64,000 nucleotides of DNA from Pseudomonas nitroreducens (GTDB lineage: Bacteria; Pseudomonadota; Gammaproteobacteria; Pseudomonadales; Pseudomonadaceae), in the NCBI RefSeq assembly GCF_014204515.1, contig NZ_JACHLI010000021.1:1-64000 (forward strand), read 5' to 3'. Positions within the stretch are counted from its first letter, which is position 1, and each line of letters begins with the position of its first letter. The notes beneath the pieces are model-generated. The model did not search any database. It was not told where the DNA came from and saw only the letters and a list, made by a program, of their open reading frames with translations. Positions 60,823-64,000 of this stretch are shown one piece after another. A program made the position numbers and the translations under genes.

Positions 60823-61803
60823 GTGTCCACCCATGAGCAGATTGCAGGTCTGGAAGCCGCCGTGTCGGCGCAGGTGCTGGGTCAGGCAGAAACGGTCCGG
60901 CATATCCTGCTGGGGCTTCTGGCTAACGGCCATGTGCTGCTGGAAAGCCTGCCGGGGCTGGCCAAGACCCGCACCGTCAAGGCCCTCGCGAAGCACCTCG
61001 ATGCGCGCATGAGCCGCGTGCAGTTCACCCCCGACCTGCTGCCCTCGGACATCACCGGCGCCGAGATCCTCCAGCAGACCGAGCAGGGCAACCAACTGAA
61101 GTTCCAGCCCGGCCCGCTGTTCGGCAACGTCATCCTCGCCGACGAGATCAACCGTGCGCCGGCCAAGGTGCAGGCGGCGCTGCTCGAAGCCATGGAGGAA
61201 CGGCAGATCACCGTGGCCGGGCAGACCCACCGCATGCCCGGCCTGTTCATGGTGCTGGCGACGCAGAATCCCATCGAACAGGAAGGCACCTACCCGCTGC
61301 CCGAGGCACAGATGGACCGCTTCCTGATGAAGCTGCTGATCGACTACCCGCGCGTCGAGGACGAGTCCCGCGTGCTGCAACTGGTACGCGCCGAGGAGCG
61401 CAGCCAGCACTCCGATGCGGCTGCCGTGGCCATCGCGCCACTGGCCCAGGAAGCGGTGTTCGCGGCGAGGAGGGAAGTAGGCGATGTGCACGTCTCCGAG
61501 GCCATCGACCGCTATCTCATCGACCTGATCAATGCCACACGCCGGCCAGCCGACTACGACGCCGACCTGGCCCGCTGGCTCAAGGTGGGCGCCAGCCCGC
61601 GTGGCGGCATCAGCCTGGACCGGGTGTCGCGTGCCCACGCCTGGATGGCCGGCAATGATTACGTCAGCCCCGACGATGTGCGCGCGGTCGTGCATCCCGT
61701 CCTGCGTCATCGCCTGCTGCTGTCCTATGACGCGGTGGCCGATGGCATCGGCGCCGACCAGGTGATCGACCGACTGCTGGACAAAGTGGCGATTCCCGCC
61801 TGA
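60823..61803 (+). CDS. MoxR-family AAA+ ATPase
   Basis: 326 aa from GTG 60823, with AAGGA upstream. The Walker A is divergent: LESLPGLAKTRTVKALA, matching MoxR's GxPGxAKT. Walker B VILADEINRAPAKVQAALLEAM, sensor MVLATQNPIEQEGTYPLPEAQMDRF and a C-terminal helical lid follow. MoxR proteins act as chaperones for VWA-domain partners. Four genes follow in the same direction with overlaps or a 14-base gap, forming a MoxR-VWA operon. Confidence 0.9.
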   Translation: MSTHEQIAGLEAAVSAQVLGQAETVRHILLGLLANGHVLLESLPGLAKTRTVKALAKHLDARMSRVQFTPDLLPSDITGAEILQQTEQGNQLKFQPGPLFGNVILADEINRAPAKVQAALLEAMEERQITVAGQTHRMPGLFMVLATQNPIEQEGTYPLPEAQMDRFLMKLLIDYPRVEDESRVLQLVRAEERSQHSDAAAVAIAPLAQEAVFAARREVGDVHVSEAIDRYLIDLINATRRPADYDADLARWLKVGASPRGGISLDRVSRAHAWMAGNDYVSPDDVRAVVHPVLRHRLLLSYDAVADGIGADQVIDRLLDKVAIPA

Positions 61804-61817
61804 GAGGCACGCTGGCC

Positions 61818-62759
61818 ATGACCGGATCGCAGGCGCTCGCTGATGGCTATGTCTACGCCTCGTTGCAGCAATTGATGCTGCTGGAGCATCGCGTGCGCGG
61901 CCTGAGCTTCCTGTCGCGGCAACCGCTTTCCAGCGTGCTCTCCGGCAGCCACGCGGCGCGTCTGCGTGGGCGTGGGCTGAGCTTCGACGAGCTGCGCCAG
62001 TACAACCCCGGCGACGACCTGCGGCATCTCGACTGGCGCGCCTCGTTGCGCTACGGCAAGCCGTTCGTGCGCAGCTACACCGAGGAGCGCGACCGGCCGA
62101 CCCTGCTGCTGGTGGACCAGCGCATGAGCATGTACTTCGGTTCCCGGCGCAGCTTCAAGTCGGTGCTGGCCGCCGAACTCTGCGCGCTGGGCGCCTGGAT
62201 GGCGCTGCAGGCGGGGGATCGGGTCGGCGGCCTGGTGTTCGGCGATCGCCAGGTCGAGTACGTCCGTCCCCTGCGCAGCCGGGCCAGGGTGGAGGCGCTG
62301 TGCGCCGCGGTCGTGCGGCACAACCATGCCTTGCACGCCACGGGTCGGGAAGACGATTCGCCCGGCCAGCTCGACCGGGTGCTGCGCCAGTGCCTGGCAG
62401 TGGCCGGGCACGACAGCCTGGTGGTGATCATCAGCGACTTCGCCGGGGTGACCGAGCAGACCCTGCAACTGCTGCGGCAGTTGAGTGCGCACAACGACGT
62501 GCTGGCCCTGCAGGTTTTCGACCCCATCGCCGTGCAGCTGCCCGACCGCGGCCGGGTCACCGTGACCCAGGGCGAGCTGCAGGTGGAACTGGAGGTAGGG
62601 CGGCGGCAGGTCCACCGGCCGCTGGGGGAGTTCCTCTCCGGACGGCTGAAGGACGTCGCCACGCTGCTGCGCCGCAGCCAGGTGCCGCTGATGATGTTCA
62701 GCAGCGGGCGCGACAGCCTGGAGCAACTGCGTGGCGAGCTGGGGCGCCTGGCACGATGA
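61818..62759 (+). CDS. DUF58 VWA-like protein of the MoxR operon
   Basis: 313 aa. RLRGRGLSFDELRQYNPGDDLRHLDWRASLRYGKPFVRSYTEERDRPTLLLVDQRMSMYFGS is the DUF58 core and the degenerate start of a VWA-like domain. Partner of MoxR; start ATG 61818. Its stop overlaps the next start (ATGA at 62756-62759). Confidence 0.88.
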   Translation: MTGSQALADGYVYASLQQLMLLEHRVRGLSFLSRQPLSSVLSGSHAARLRGRGLSFDELRQYNPGDDLRHLDWRASLRYGKPFVRSYTEERDRPTLLLVDQRMSMYFGSRRSFKSVLAAELCALGAWMALQAGDRVGGLVFGDRQVEYVRPLRSRARVEALCAAVVRHNHALHATGREDDSPGQLDRVLRQCLAVAGHDSLVVIISDFAGVTEQTLQLLRQLSAHNDVLALQVFDPIAVQLPDRGRVTVTQGELQVELEVGRRQVHRPLGEFLSGRLKDVATLLRRSQVPLMMFSSGRDSLEQLRGELGRLAR

Positions 62760-63253
62760 GCGCCCCCGACATCGACCAGCTGCAGGAGCTGGCGGCGCCG
62801 CCGGCACTGGTCAGCTACTGGCCGCAGACCTGGGCCTGGGGCGTGCTCGCCGTGGCGCTGCTGCTGGCGCTGGCGGCCTGGGCGATCTGGCGCTATCGGC
62901 GCTGGCAGCGTGATCGCTACCGGCGCGAGGCGCTGGCGCTGCTCGATGAACTCGCGCTGGCGATGCAGGACCCGGCACGCCGGCTGACTGCGTTGCGCCA
63001 ACTGCCGGTGGTGCTCAAGCGCGTGGCCGTGTCGATGCCCGGCGGAGCGGCGGCGGCGCCCTTGGCCGGCGCCGCTTGGCAGGCCTTCCTGCAAAGGCAC
63101 AGCGCCACGGCCTTGCCCGCCGATCTCGAGCGTCAGCTGGCAGGGCTGGCCTACGCGCCGGATGCCAGGATTCGGGCCATGGACGAGCAGGCTGCGCAGG
63201 CCCTGCTGGTCGCCTGTCGGGAGTGGGTCCGGGGGCACCATGTGGCAGCTTGA
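62756..63253 (+). CDS. DUF4381 membrane protein of the MoxR operon
   Basis: 165 aa. One membrane helix near the N-terminus (WAWGVLAVALLLALAAWAIWRYRRW), followed by an Arg/Ala-rich cytoplasmic part (LLDELALAMQDPARRLTALRQLPVVLKRVAVSMPG, then WQAFLQRHS). The start overlaps DUF58 by 4 bases and the end overlaps the next gene by 14 bases, so it is coupled on both sides. Confidence 0.85.
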   Translation: MSAPDIDQLQELAAPPALVSYWPQTWAWGVLAVALLLALAAWAIWRYRRWQRDRYRREALALLDELALAMQDPARRLTALRQLPVVLKRVAVSMPGGAAAAPLAGAAWQAFLQRHSATALPADLERQLAGLAYAPDARIRAMDEQAAQALLVACREWVRGHHVAA

Positions 63254-64000
63254 GTACCCCTGGCTGCTGTTCCTGCTGCCTTTGCCGTGGCTGGCCTGGC
63301 GCTTCCTGCCGCTCTACCGGGAATCACGCAGCGCCCTGCGCGTGCCGTTCTTCGCCGCCATGAGCCAGGCGGCGGGCCAGGAACCCCGGAGCGAGGCCAG
63401 CGCCGGCGGGCGCTGGCAGCTGCCGCTCAACCTGCTGGTCTGGGCCCTGGTGCTGCTGGCGTGCGCGCGCCCGGTGCTGGTGGAGAAACCCATCGAGCGG
63501 GTGCAGCCGGTGCGCGACCTGATGCTCGCCATCGATATCTCGCAATCCATGGAGACCAACGATTACCGTGACGCCGCCGGCAACCGCGTGGACCGGCTGA
63601 GCATCGTCAAGGGCGTGGTGCGCGACTTCATCGGTGCGCGCAAGGACGACCGTATCGGCCTGATCGTCTTCGGCAGCGGCGCCTTCGCCCAGGCGCCGCC
63701 GACCCTGGACCACGCCAGCCTGCTGATGCTGCTCGATGAGGTCGGCATCGGCATGGCGGGGCCGAGCACCGCCCTGGGCGACGCCATCGGCCTGACGCTG
63801 AAGCTGCTCAAGGACGCCCCGGAGCAGGAGAAGGTGCTGATCCTGCTGACCGACGGCAACGACACCGCCAGCGCCATCACCCCTGGCCATGCCGCGTCCA
63901 TGGCCCATGCGCGTGGCGTGGTGGTGCACACCATCGGCATTGGTGATCCGCAGGCCAGCGGCGAGGCGAAAGTCGACCTGCAGACGTTGCAGGAGATTGC
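63240..64000 (+). CDS. BatA-like VWA-domain membrane protein (partial, runs off the right edge)
   Basis: The frame from ATG 63240 stays open to the window end (253 codons seen). An N-terminal membrane hairpin, LEYPWLLFLLPLPWLAWRF and LPLNLLVWALVLLACARPVLVE, precedes a VWA domain: MLAIDISQSMETND supplies MIDAS DxSxS, STALGDAIG the Thr, and LLTDGND the Asp. A MoxR client in the envelope. Further bat-type genes would be expected beyond the edge. Confidence 0.85.
   Translation, partial: MWQLEYPWLLFLLPLPWLAWRFLPLYRESRSALRVPFFAAMSQAAGQEPRSEASAGGRWQLPLNLLVWALVLLACARPVLVEKPIERVQPVRDLMLAIDISQSMETNDYRDAAGNRVDRLSIVKGVVRDFIGARKDDRIGLIVFGSGAFAQAPPTLDHASLLMLLDEVGIGMAGPSTALGDAIGLTLKLLKDAPEQEKVLILLTDGNDTASAITPGHAASMAHARGVVVHTIGIGDPQASGEAKVDLQTLQEI

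Overview
The window is high-GC, densely packed DNA with no rRNA, tRNA or phage genes. Its gene families (FecA/FhuE-type TonB receptors, ECF sigma/FecR cassette, ProQ, BauD/MmsA-like catabolic operon, MoxR-Bat operon, many LysR/AraC/TetR regulators) and its Zur and Fur-like sites point to a Pseudomonas chromosome. The genus is an inference from gene content, not from a marker gene.

Left end (1-7.4 kb): the last codons and right end of an IS66-family element abut an autotransporter gene that has lost its 5' part. Its passenger contains a 2181-nt super-repeat. 7.4-13.2 kb: a membrane diguanylate cyclase, a small lipoprotein, a TetR regulator with an AT-rich operator-like palindrome, a DHA2 drug exporter and a zinc alcohol dehydrogenase. 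13.2-19.7 kb: the decayed 3' end of a TonB receptor, an AraC regulator, two lipoproteins, a GNAT protein, a secreted protein, and a DMT exporter divergent from a LysR gene.

19.9-28.5 kb: a catabolic operon (amino-acid permease, FAD amine/amino-acid oxidase, cupin, CoA-acylating semialdehyde dehydrogenase), then a convergent PucR regulator and a siderophore receptor that is the intact relative of the 13.5 kb fragment. 28.7-33.4 kb: ProQ and an ECF sigma/FecR/STN-type TonB receptor cassette. 33.7-38.4 kb: an SDR, then a ZnuABC-like zinc importer divergent from an AmiA-type amidase across a very good Zur box. 38.5-40.3 kb: an ABM monooxygenase, and a quinone oxidoreductase plus ArsR regulator sharing three copies of the operator ATATCG-N8-CGATAT. 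40.4-50.6 kb: a methyltransferase, an orphan PBP2, a SnoaL-AraC fusion, a polyamine-type binding protein, AraC/reductase and LysR/SDR divergent pairs, and an amino-acid-type binding protein.

50.9-55.5 kb holds the most interesting locus: a complete His-Xaa-Ser (Hxs) system on the minus strand, hxsD-hxsB-hxsC-hxsA. Two different radical SAM enzymes, a small partner (HxsD) and an exported substrate are tightly coupled. The substrate, HxsA, has six tandem His-Xaa-Ser triplets and a C-terminal peptidoglycan-binding domain. To my knowledge its product and function are not established. 55.6-64 kb: a PRC-barrel protein, a TonB receptor, a three-gene envelope-protein operon, and the start of a MoxR/DUF58/DUF4381/BatA operon that runs off the right edge.
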